Below are positions 42,771-51,970 of a stretch of 64,000 nt of DNA, piece after piece. The stretch's first letter is position 1. Each line of letters opens with the position of its first letter. This stretch comes from Thelephora terrestris (taxonomy: Eukaryota > Basidiomycota > Agaricomycetes > Thelephorales > Thelephoraceae). The DNA lies in assembly GCA_015956445.1 (NCBI GenBank), contig WIUZ02000019.1:682001-746000 (forward strand), given 5' to 3'. The notes under the pieces were generated by a model that did not search any database, was not told where the DNA came from, and saw nothing but the letters and a program-made list of their open reading frames with translations. The translations under genes were made by a program, and so were the position numbers.

Positions 42771-43394
42771 ATGTTCAGCGCGCCCAATCCTTTCCCCTCC
42801 ACTAGTCCAGTCACACGCCCCAACATCCCCGACGCCAGGAGGTCTATCTGGGAGTATAAACTCATCAGAAGTCTCCAAGTAAATCGTACCAACGGTTTAT
42901 TAACTCATTTCCCTTATTATCGACCCTTCGCTGCCCTTAACACAGGAGTCACCACTCCTCCTTTTCTTCTAGGCGCAGACCATCAGTTCCTTTGGAACTC
43001 AGACCTCACTGAGAGTGTCCTAGCGACCGTCTATTTCAGCGTTAGCCCTGCCTTTTATTTCCCATCTCCCAAAGTTCATTTAACCACCAACGTTCACACT
43101 CCCTGTCCTGCTCTCATTGTCCTTTGGTGGGACATCCCAACTGAACTACCTTACTCAATTATAGAATATCTCGTTCACTTCGAACATCTCAGCGGTCAAG
43201 ACTTTGAACCGTTCGTTCAGCAGTTAAATCACTTCTGCCAAGACTACAACTCGCCCGTCCACCCTTATCAAACAGAGTCACCACTCTCGCTTGATATCCC
43301 TCCTCCTCTCGTCTCTACACCCGGAACCCCCTTCAAAACTCGACCCGACACCCGACACCCCTCTGCTAATCCTCTAGCGCCCCACAAACAGTAA
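42771..43394 (+). CDS. XY element protein X, copy 2 (207 aa)
   Basis: Full-length homologue of the 37048 gene with no gaps. Variation is concentrated in the first 20 residues (TSPVTRPNIPDARR). The core LGADHQFLWNSDLTESVLAT is unchanged. Open and apparently intact although the partner Y gene of this copy is broken. Confidence 0.75.
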   Translation: MFSAPNPFPSTSPVTRPNIPDARRSIWEYKLIRSLQVNRTNGLLTHFPYYRPFAALNTGVTTPPFLLGADHQFLWNSDLTESVLATVYFSVSPAFYFPSPKVHLTTNVHTPCPALIVLWWDIPTELPYSIIEYLVHFEHLSGQDFEPFVQQLNHFCQDYNSPVHPYQTESPLSLDIPPPLVSTPGTPFKTRPDTRHPSANPLAPHKQ

Positions 43395-43595
43395 GCAGGC
43401 CCTCAACCCTGACATTAAGCCGCTGCACGGACCCTGCATCAGTCACGCTATACAGTTGTGACATCAATAGAGTAGATAGATCAATCAATCGCTTCTCTCT
43501 CTTTCTCTCCCATTAGCAACTATAAGCCTCTCCCCTTCAGGTAAGACTTAGAGTATCCATGTAGTAGTATAGTATTATACTCTATCTGCTCAACA

Positions 43596-43816
43596 GAACG
43601 GACATCTGAAAAATTTTGAACAGGGGGAATGAAAACAAGTGGGTTGTGAAAGTTCAAGTGTGCTGCTTTCGGTTGTTGTAACTGGCTGCTGAAGGGTGTA
43701 CCACCGGGGGTCCATAGACCTCGAGTCTCGTGACTTGTCACGTGCAAGAGATCGGTCTCTCGCTGGGTCTCTCGTGTCTCAGAAGCCGACCCCGCCTCCT
43801 TCACTTTCCGCTTACG
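43596..43816 (+). promoter_or_regulatory. remaining TAM41 upstream region
   Basis: 221 bp of unique sequence between the solo LTR and the proposed TAM41 ATG. The insertion of LTR plus XY copy 2 places about 3 kb of repeat directly upstream. No TATA box is obvious. Confidence 0.35.
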
Positions 43817-43865
43817 ATGATCCTCACCCGCAACCTGCATCCTCCTGTCAGGGTTGTAGGCCTGC

Positions 43866-44489
43866 TTACTGTTTGTGGGACGCTAGAGGATTAGCGGATG
43901 GGTGAGGAGTGTCGGGTCTGGTTTTGAAGGGGGTTCCGGGTGTTGAAACGAGGGGAGGCGGAATATCAAGAGAGAGGGGTGACTCTGTCTGATAAGGGTG
44001 AACGGGTGAGTGGTAGTCTTGGCAGAACTGATTCAGCTGCTGCACAAAGGGTTCGAAGTCTTGGTCGCTAAGGCGTTCGAAATTGACGAGATATTCTATA
44101 ACAGAGTAAGGTAATTCAGTTGGAATTTCCCACCAGAGAACGATGATAGCAGGAGAGTGGGTGTGGATGTTAGTGGTGAGGTAGACACGTGGAGAGGGGA
44201 AGTAAAAGGCTGGGCTGATACTGAAATAAACAGTCGCGAGGACGCTCTCAGTAAGATCTGAATTCCAAAGGAATTGATGATCTGCTCCCAGGAGAAAGGG
44301 AGGGGTAGTGACTCCGGCGTCGAGAGCTGCGAAGGGTCGGTAGTAAGGGAAATGAGTAAGTAAACCGGTGGTTCGGTTTACTTGAAGGCTTCTGATGAGT
44401 TTATACTCCCAGATAGACCTCCTAGTGTCAGGGACGGTTGGTCGCTGGACTGGACTTGTAGAGGGGAAGGGATTGGGGGCACTGAACAT
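43866..44489 (-). CDS. XY element protein X, copy 3 (207 aa)
   Basis: Same length as the other two copies. Differences such as SVIEYLVNFERLSDQDFEPF are scattered and conservative. The stop codon is 20 bp from the element end as in the other copies. Confidence 0.75.
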   Translation of the reverse strand: MFSAPNPFPSTSPVQRPTVPDTRRSIWEYKLIRSLQVNRTTGLLTHFPYYRPFAALDAGVTTPPFLLGADHQFLWNSDLTESVLATVYFSISPAFYFPSPRVYLTTNIHTHSPAIIVLWWEIPTELPYSVIEYLVNFERLSDQDFEPFVQQLNQFCQDYHSPVHPYQTESPLSLDIPPPLVSTPGTPFKTRPDTPHPSANPLASHKQ

Positions 44490-45164
44490 ACACTGGCAGG
44501 AGGATTCCTGCTGAAAGGAGTTAGAAGAGGTAAGGCGTGAGGAGAATTCCTCAGCTTACTTTTATTCAGGTTGTGGGTAGGGGAGTACAGAAGAGATTGA
44601 GAATGGGGAAAAGAAGGAGCGAACGCTCTTCCTTATATACCCAATCCTCTCAGGAGTCATTATTCTACAGCGAGTCAAACAGGGATCAACATGGTCTGTG
44701 CGTAGTTTAGGGTAGGGTAGATGAGTCAGAATGAGGGGACTTAGAACGACAGATGGTAATTATTAGTACGGGAACAGTGGAGGCGCGAGTCGATGGAAGC
44801 ATTCGGGGATTTCTCGTGTTTCATGGTAGCAATAGAAGCGTGGTGGGGATTTCCCATGCTCGATGGGGATTTCTCTGGATCGATGGTAATGATAGAAGCG
44901 TGATGGGGATTTCCCATGATCGATGGGGATTTCTCTGGATCAACGGTAGTAGTAGAAGCGTGATGGGATCGCGATCGGGGCTGAGGGTTTGTTTATCCTA
45001 ATTAGGACTTTAATGGATAATGGGTTATTGTTTCCCTTTCCGGTTCTTCCCTTGAGTCAGGATATATTTAAGTCAGGGGGATTAATGATCGTTTCCCTCA
45101 TCGTCTCTTTTCCTCTCCCACAATCACCAGTATCACCCTCTTCTTCAAAACACCTACCACTACT
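44490..45164. promoter_or_regulatory. divergent X/Y promoter, copy 3
   Basis: Five TGGGGATTTCTC-like motifs (the inverse orientation) at about 44805-44945. TATA-like TATATACC/CTTATATA at 44632-44640 serves X, and ATATATTTAAG near 45062 serves Y. Confidence 0.65.
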
Positions 45165-46068
45165 ATGTCTGCTTTCGTTGCCAACAACGCCGTTCTCAAC
45201 GCCGCCGCCACCCCCTTCATTCCGTCCTTTGAGACGGACGCTCCCTACAACGTGGAGCAGCATCTATATGACTCCCCCGCCAACATTGCTCATGACAACC
45301 GAGTTGCCGTTGACTTCCTCACCGCACACAATGCTCCCGCCAAATTCTGGGAGCAGGCTGGGTACGAAGACCCCAGACTTTCTAGGCCTCAGGTTCAGGC
45401 TGCTCATCCTGGAGCTGTTCTGTTGTTGGATGCCATGGAGAGGGAGAGGGAGGATAGGATTGCGAAGTTGGAGAAGCGCGTGAACCTCATGTATGTCATC
45501 GTGAACAGTTTGAACGATGACTTTTCTCACTTCGCATTGGAACATTGGGGACCTTTTCAGGCATCTCTCTTCTGATATTTCGGACATCAATGCCACGGGG
45601 CTTATTGCACCGACCCCCCCTGCAAGTCCCCAGTCGTCCCTTTGCCACCGCCAGGATCAGGGCGTTCCTCTCCCTCCGTCCCCTCCCTGGAGTCCTGCCC
45701 CAGTTCGCCAGATGGTGGAGAGGTCCCTGAAGAAGAAGAACCGCAAGAGTCCGATGACTCGTTCTGGTCAACGTTGTCGTCCCTCCGACAAGTCACGTCA
45801 GGTTCGGATGAAGTTGAAGGTGGAAGTGGCGGGTCTCCAAGACCGCTATGGGTTCGCCTTAGTGAGCGCAGCCTTGTCGGACGTGAAGCGGGAGATGCAT
45901 GATAGTTTATATCATGATGTGTTGGGGTGTAGGGATTGTTGGCAAGATCCGGTAACGCGAGCGTACTCTTATTGTCCTGAGAGTGTTCATAACCCTCATC
46001 ACTTCGCTCACCGTTGTCCGTTTGCTCAGGACCGCGCTTGTGACGTGGATCCGTTCGTTCTTGTCTGA
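45165..46068 (+). CDS. XY element protein Y, copy 3 (277 aa)
   Basis: Exons 45165-45490 and 45561-46068 (AT|GTATGT ... TTTTCAG|GC, 70-nt intron), total 834 nt. The unspliced frame hits TGA after ASLF in this copy, supporting splicing as the true path. C-terminal Cys/His pattern CRDCW, YCPES, NPHHFAHRCP, CDVDPF is preserved. Confidence 0.78.
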
Positions 46069-47184
46069 ATTTGTAGTTTTTGTTAGTCTTCTTTGTACTA
46101 TTATTACTGCGAATGCGACCAATGTCTTGAACTATTTGTGTGATCTTGGCTACTATGTCACGCGTTCGTGACACCTCCTCCTTGCAATGCTCGCCTCTTT
46201 CATCGTTGCTCCTTTTCTGCAGAGCCAGTCTCCCATTCTCCTACCCAGTCAACACCACCATCACCACCGCCCCTGCCAAATGCCCAAAGGCCAAGAATAC
46301 AGAAGACCTGGACCCAGCAGGGACCCATATCTACCTCATCTTCCCCCTACCTTTGGCAAAAATCAACTTCTGCCCGTAGCAGATTCTACCCGGATGCTTT
46401 TGGAATCAATCGTCTCAAAATTCAATGCTCCCATTTGGTACGCCTTCGCATACGGTTCGGGAGTCTTTGAGCAAGACGGTTACTCGTCCATGAAGAAGCC
46501 GATGATTGACTTTGTTTTTGCCGTTAATCACACTTTGCATTGGCACTCCATAAACATGGCACAGTTCCCGGGACACTACCCGCTTTACTCACGTGCGTTG
46601 GGTTCTGATTTTGTCGCACGTGTCCAGGAGATATCACTAGGTCTCTGGTTCAACACTTATGTGCCCATGAACAACGTGGTACGTTGATCGGCGCAACTTG
46701 TTATATTCCTCCTCAATGACTCTTCGTTTTGGGCAGACGATCAAGTACGGGGTAACAACAGTCGATAATCTCTGCTCAGACCTCCTGAATTGGGACGCCC
46801 TTTATCTTGCCGGCAGGATGCACAAGCCCATCAGGATCATCAAAGGCGACCCACGGGTTCGACTCACCCAACAAGTAAACCTGACATCAGCGATACGGGC
46901 CGCTCTCCTGACGCTTCCGGAAAGATTCTCCGAAACCGAACTTTTCAAAAAGATAACTAGCTTCAGCTATGGTGGTGACATTCAAATGTTCTTGCCCGCG
47001 GAGAACCAAAACAAAGTGTGCAACATCGTACAGAAACAGGGTCCACAATTCAAGGAGCTGTATTACCGTCTCATGGCAGGATTGCCTGGCGTGTATTGGA
47101 AAAACCACAGTACATTGATCCTTCAGGACACGTCGCCGAACGCTAGGCTAGCCCACTTGCACAAACTTCCGTCGGGATTGTTGA

Positions 47185-47548
47185 CACAGTGGACAATGGG
47201 GTGCAATCCGATCCGGATTTTCCCCTGTTTATGTTCCGATTAGGATAAATATTTGGTGTATTTCCTAAACTAGTATATACCTGAAAATCCGAGAATAATC
47301 CAACAAGGATTACTGTTTGAATATATTTTTCAGATTATCTAAAATTTTCCACTGTGCCAGCCAATCAGCTGGCTCCGATTACAATATTCCATGCCGGAAT
47401 ATTTTACAAGTTTCCCAACATTTTCTTAGTAATATTACCAGAGATTTTCCAGTACTAAACTAATACAGAAAATGTAAGTAATATTTATCCTAATCGGAAA
47501 ATAAACAGGGGATAATCCGGATCGGTTTGCACCCCATTGCCCACTGTG
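47185..47548. mobile_element. 364-bp MITE with CACAGTGG ends, TSD TGA
   Basis: The inverted ends are about 65 bp long, beginning CACAGTGGACAATGGGG on the left and closing CCCCATTGCCCACTGTG on the right. Flanked by TGA (47182-47184, 47549-47551). Removing it plus one TGA restores the TAM41 frame (LPSGLL-RGFASPP). AT-rich interior without genes. Confidence 0.9.
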
Positions 47549-47876
47549 TGAGGGGTTTCGCCTCTCCACCACAACACCCAGAGGAAGCCACCGAGTATTG
47601 GGCGAGGCTTTCCGCCAGGCCTGACTTGGCGACGCTGGTTCAAGACGGTAAGATCACTCCACTCCATCACTTTTCCCTACTTTTACTCACAGCATCAAAG
47701 AAATCAAGCACATCGTGAGGTACCCTTCGGCTGTCCAGACCGTCAAGGGCATTGTCAGCGCAGGGGTCGGAAAGAGCAGCAGGTACGCCGCGGACAAGAT
47801 TACCAAATGGTGGCGGGCAAGCGGGAGCGGAAAGGGGCAACCCCCTTCCCCACCTTCATCTCCGGAATCCTCTTAA

Positions 47877-48185
47877 GATCGATACCAGTCACTTACACAA
47901 TCGGATTGCATTGCGTTCCTCTTTCACCACCGCTAACAATCCACGCTGTCCCCGTACACTACTCCTCACTTTCACTGCGCCCCTCTTTATTTACACTTCC
48001 ACATGGACATCACCCTCTCTTGTATCAGTCTTCTTTCACCGGTCCACCGTGTCTGCGGTTCTGTTAGGCACTACGCATCGCTAGATGAGAAATAAGGTAT
48101 TGCACAGTACATAATCAAACTTCAAATAATGGATGTAACCTGTCATACATAAACCGTCTCACGGGGCTGCCCGCACCTCGCGGCT
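47877..48185. other. short convergent intergenic region
   Basis: 3' flank of TAM41 and of ALG6. No element recognised. Confidence 0.4.
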
Positions 48186-51100
48186 TCAATCGGAAAGCGG
48201 TGGTAAGCCCTCCGGGAAATTCGGCGCCCTCTTTCGGACGCTCGACACGCCCAAACTCTGTACCCTGTTCCGTATGCGATCCGAGGGTTGTTCCCCCAAA
48301 CCCAGATTCAACCCGAGCCCTTGAACCGAGGTGTCTTCTCCGGCTTCCACCCGCCCAACGCGATCCGAGTGGAGCGGTCTGTCCCACCCAGCACCAACAG
48401 GTATCTTCCCCCTCGTTGTCATGCTAGCACTCGACCATGTTCGTTCTCTAACTCCAGGCCTGTGTGGCCCGAATGTTGCAGGCGGGGAGCCGACCCTCCT
48501 ATTAAAGGATGACAGAGGCGAACGAGACGAGTCCCTAGCGGAAGACAAAGATCTGAAATCCCGGTGATGGACCATATGTGGGTGGGGTCTCCAGGGAGGG
48601 GTGGCATTAGCGTGGTTTGCGGTCGAAGATGAGGTGGGGTGTGAGCTTGTAACGGTATGAGAGGTCCCCGGGTTCCCGCCACCGAGGCCAGCGATCGCCC
48701 AACCGACTTCGACACCGGATTTGATGGACCAAAGCCAGACCAGACCGAAAACTGGGGTGCTAACCAAGACATTCAAAACCGGGAAGAGGTCAGGGTATCG
48801 AGCTGGTGGTTGGATGGCAAATTCCAAGAGATGAAGGGCGATGCACGCAACCGAGACAACCTACACCACCAAGGGCAGAGCTTGAACAAGAGTCGCAGCG
48901 GCTGCTACCGAAACACTCACTAGCGAAAGAAGTTGACAATATGTCCTCGGACGCTTGAAGGGCGTGTACCCCAAGGCAGCGTTCCACAGGACCGTCAACG
49001 CGACGTATTGAACCCCAAGCCCATCCCTTTTCAGCAGAGGCCACATGCTAAGAGAGGGTAGTAAAATAAGTCAGCCATTGTGCGAAGGCTTTCGACAAGG
49101 CCTCACCTAAAGACAGCAACGTTGTTAGTCAGCATTCCCAATTCCCACGTCGTGCTTTCCACACTCCCAGAGGCTCCAACCATAATCAAAGTGAGCGGTA
49201 ATAGAGGCACAAGAATCGTCTTCTCATGCACCTGGAAGGAGAAAAGGAAGAAAGACATCGACGAAGTGAGCATAGAAAAGAGTAGGAGGGGGGAGAGAGG
49301 TCCTGGTCCCGTGGTAGGCGTTTCATTCCGCTCTTCTATCTTTGTCGATGGGGTCGTTTCTGCCGCGCTAAAACTCTCATTCCCCGTCGAAACTCCAGGA
49401 CTGGTCGGGGGGGCTACCACATCATCCTTTATCCGCGAGCTAAACCCTGTCCTCAACAACCCCACGACCGAAGGCAAGAACCCAACCGCCGTCAGAAGTG
49501 TCGAAAGCTTTACCAAGGTCCCAGGACTGGCAAGGTTGCGCCATTTGAGGACCACGTTAGAGAAACACCAGAAGTTTGCGACCTTGTCCTCGAAAAGTCC
49601 ACGGGAGAATGGGAATATCCTTGTGACGGGGTCGAAAATTGCCGTGGGGGAGGCAAATGGTGGGAGGAATGGCAAGAATAGAAGAATGAACGATGCGACG
49701 GTCATGATGCCAAGCTGAACGAAAAGTTTTCCCCTGTATGGTGCTATCAGCGAAGAGGAGAGAACGAGGATGATGTGACCGACCCGTTCTTCTGACCGAG
49801 GTAAATACATTTGGCAAGCAAGTACGACCCAATCGCCGGCGCGTAATACAACGCCATCTGCTTGAAACCAAGACTTGCAACGAAGAAAAGCGCAGCAATT
49901 AGATCCTGTCCCTTGTACATATAATTGACACTCAGAAGCGTCAACGCTGCCACAGCAAAGGATGATTAACTGCGGCGAATTCCGAGAAATGTCCAGAGGG
50001 GGCCCACCTAACATGACAGAGTTATATTGGAAATGCCCAAAATCGATCAAAAGCAGCGCAGGTTGCGTCAGGAGAATAACCATGGTGAGATTCTTTCCTC
50101 TTGGATCTTAGCGTTGACGTCCCAAAACCGGAAATGGCATCGTAGGGAAGAGCTTCCTCACCTGTGTTCGTATCGACCTCGTAGCTTGAGTCGCGCGCGT
50201 GAACGTGAGCACGGCCCAAACATACAGTAAATCGCAGATCAAGACGGTTGCACGCATGTAGACTTTGCTCCCATCCGTCTCCATGCCACGCGAAGCATCG
50301 AGGGCGAACCACGAAGGTTCTATCCATGACCCACTGCACACGCAAGAAAAGAGAACAGTCATCAGAGTACAGTTTACCCAGCGAGGCAACCGCCGATGTA
50401 CACTTTACCGCAGAGTCACGAATGGTACGCCTTCAAAGGTGGATAATCGAGTCCCCAATATTGCAGATCGTAGGTGTACCATTGCTGGAACGGGAGATGG
50501 GTAGTTATTTCCATCCAATGCCTTTGAGCCTCATAATCGCCAAACATCGGTGGTGTGTCCCGTCCTAAGGATCGAAAGTTAGCTGTATGCGCCCCTAGAA
50601 ACAAACCCGACGACTTGCCAGAATACGACCCCAACCCTGTAGCCCACTTGACCCAAGTCGTGGAAAGCAGCACGCACGGTAAAATCCAGCGCTTGATCCC
50701 ATCCTTGTGCATCCACCTAATCCACCTCCTCGCGAACCCCCCTTCCCAACCCGGATGTTCCTTCACATGGCGATCAGCCACGAACCGCGTCAGGCTCGCG
50801 GAATGGCCAACCCCACCCCCCTGCGCGTCCCGCTCAGCCAGAGGCCCGATGCTCGAAGATTTCCTGAGTCTTCTCGTTATTGACGGCAGGCGGTCACGCG
50901 GCCGGATGGACGGAGACGTGAGGGACGCATGCATGTGATTTGTCACCGCGTGCATAGTCGAGTGATTTGAAAACGCGGAGCGGTTCGAGGGCGCTGGAGA
51001 GGGTGTCTCGGTTCGTAGCCACGGCAGGCTCTCTTGGGCAGTGATGCTGCTGTGTTTGCGAGGGATGGGAGAGATGATCTCGGATTGTTCGCTATCCGAC

Positions 51101-51489
51101 CTGGATCATGGATGGGGGGACAAACTCAGCCGTCAGCTCGGCGGGGGGGTGGGGGGGAGGAGGGGCCAGCGTGTGGCTTTGTAGACTTACATGACAAGGC
51201 TACGTGTGCTCAGTGGGGATATGCCACGGCTGAATCCAGAATTTGAGAGAGGATCCCCAACGTTCGGGCCGTTTGAGGTTGACATGGCGGATTGGGATTC
51301 GTGTTGTGGCAGAGAGACCACCCTGTTCGTGCTACTGCTGCCGCCGCTGAGCCTAAATTGAGAGCTGCTCTTTCTCGCCTGAGATTTGAGCGAGAGATTT
51401 GGATTGGAAGAGTAGACCGCAGATTCGTCCATCGTCAGCCTCGTTCGTCGTGGGTCGTGGTTCCAAGTTGTGTGATGCCTCGGAGGCAA
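48186..51489 (-). CDS. alg6: ALG6 glucosyltransferase with an in-frame TAG near the C-terminus
   Basis: ER membrane enzyme adding the first glucose to the Man9GlcNAc2 dolichol-linked glycan. Exon 1 51489-51191 (Ser-rich leader), exon 2 51046-50420 with [11 protein letters not shown] and the ALG6 signature [16 protein letters not shown], then [16 protein letters not shown]. The next exon has [16 protein letters not shown]. Later exons hold [56 protein letters not shown] and [19 protein letters not shown]. The last helices begin [24 protein letters not shown] at 48863-48861 interrupts LPLVV[20 protein letters not shown]; beyond it the expected [20 protein letters not shown] continues in frame with a long Ser/Pro tail to 48186. 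Ignoring the stop, the gene looks complete. Confidence 0.85.
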
Positions 51490-51970
51490 ATCTCGGCCTT
51501 TGGGCCAACTCTCGATCGATGGCTAAGTACATATACAATCTCGCAATTGCCCACTCCCGCCAGCTTTTTCAAGAAATATGGATATCAACTGTAGCTAAAT
51601 CCAGTGTCACGCGTGTGCATGAACTACTAGACCACAAAGAGCAATCGACGTCAACAAGAGGACAGTACGAGCCAAGAAACAAGAGAGCACAACATGCACG
51701 ACAACAAACAAGTACGGGGGACGAATTTGCAAGGTATCAAGAAACAACTGGTGACCGAAACACACAGCAGAGGGAACGCAGTCAGAAGGCTGTCCGAAGG
51801 AAGAGGGAGGGGGCAATATACACAGTGCAGGCATTATGGGGGTACAAGCACAAACCTCATGAAGATGGAGACCGTTGGGAACACTGCAATTGAGAGCCGC
51901 AAACCAGCAAGCAAAAAAGGGAACAACGAACCACTTACGTTCCTTCGTCAGGAAGGGTGGCACGAGATGT
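51490..51970. other. ALG6 upstream / RGS gene 3' UTR
   Basis: The RGS gene ends at 51971 and ALG6 starts at 51489, both on the minus strand, so this 0.48 kb holds the terminator of one and promoter of the other. No additional gene supported. Confidence 0.4.

Larger units (their letters stand above)
40581..43414. mobile_element. XY element, copy 2 (2834 bp incl. MITE, TSD TTAAG)
   Basis: Begins TGTCACGAAGCGTGACA, ends CCCTGACA. Flanked on both sides by TTAAG. The same LTR position at about 58918 (GTGCCTTAAGCCGCTGCA) is empty, which proves the insertion boundaries. Minus the 501-bp MITE and its duplicated TGA, the length is 2330 bp. Confidence 0.9.
40430..43595 (+). mobile_element. solo copia-type LTR split by XY copy 2
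   Basis: Left terminus TGTTGAACCGG at 40430, right terminus CTGCTCAACA at 43595 (inverted TGTTGA/TCAACA). Flanks GAACA (left) and GAACG (right) are a near-matching 5-bp duplication. Without XY the LTR is about 330 bp. The right 180 bp recur at 58905-59126, next to a primer-binding site, and part of the left side recurs around 60850-61900. This supports its identity as an LTR. Confidence 0.7.
43846..46173. mobile_element. XY element, copy 3 (2328 bp, TSD CCTCC)
   Basis: Inverted relative to copies 1 and 2. Begins TGTCAGGGTTG (X side), ends CACGCGTTCGTGACA (Y side). Flanks CCTCC on both sides. Both genes are intact. Lies near the 5' end of TAM41. Confidence 0.88.
43817..47876 (+). pseudogene. 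tam41: mitochondrial CDP-DAG synthase TAM41, hit by two insertions
   Basis: Phosphatidate cytidylyltransferase of the mitochondrial inner membrane, required for cardiolipin. The coding core from about 46390 reads SIVSKFNAPIWYAFAYGSGV, then KPMIDFVFAVNHTLHWHSIN, MAQFPGHYPLYSRALGSDF, an intron 46679-46736, TIKYGVTTVDNLCSDLLNWD, FSYGGDIQMFLPAE and LPSGLL. The 364-bp MITE (47185-47548) then interrupts it. The frame resumes RGFASPPQHPEEATEYWARL and, after an intron (47648-47700), IVRYPSAVQTVKGIVSAGVG, ending at TAA 47874-47876. The start ATG 43817 (MILTRNLHPP) is inferred as a targeting-peptide start cut by XY copy 3. The N-terminal frame between 46174 and 46390 is unsettled. Confidence 0.8.

Noticed and set aside
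49080-49718. Plus-strand 212-codon frame
   Set aside because: Exactly antisense to the conserved ALG6 exons.
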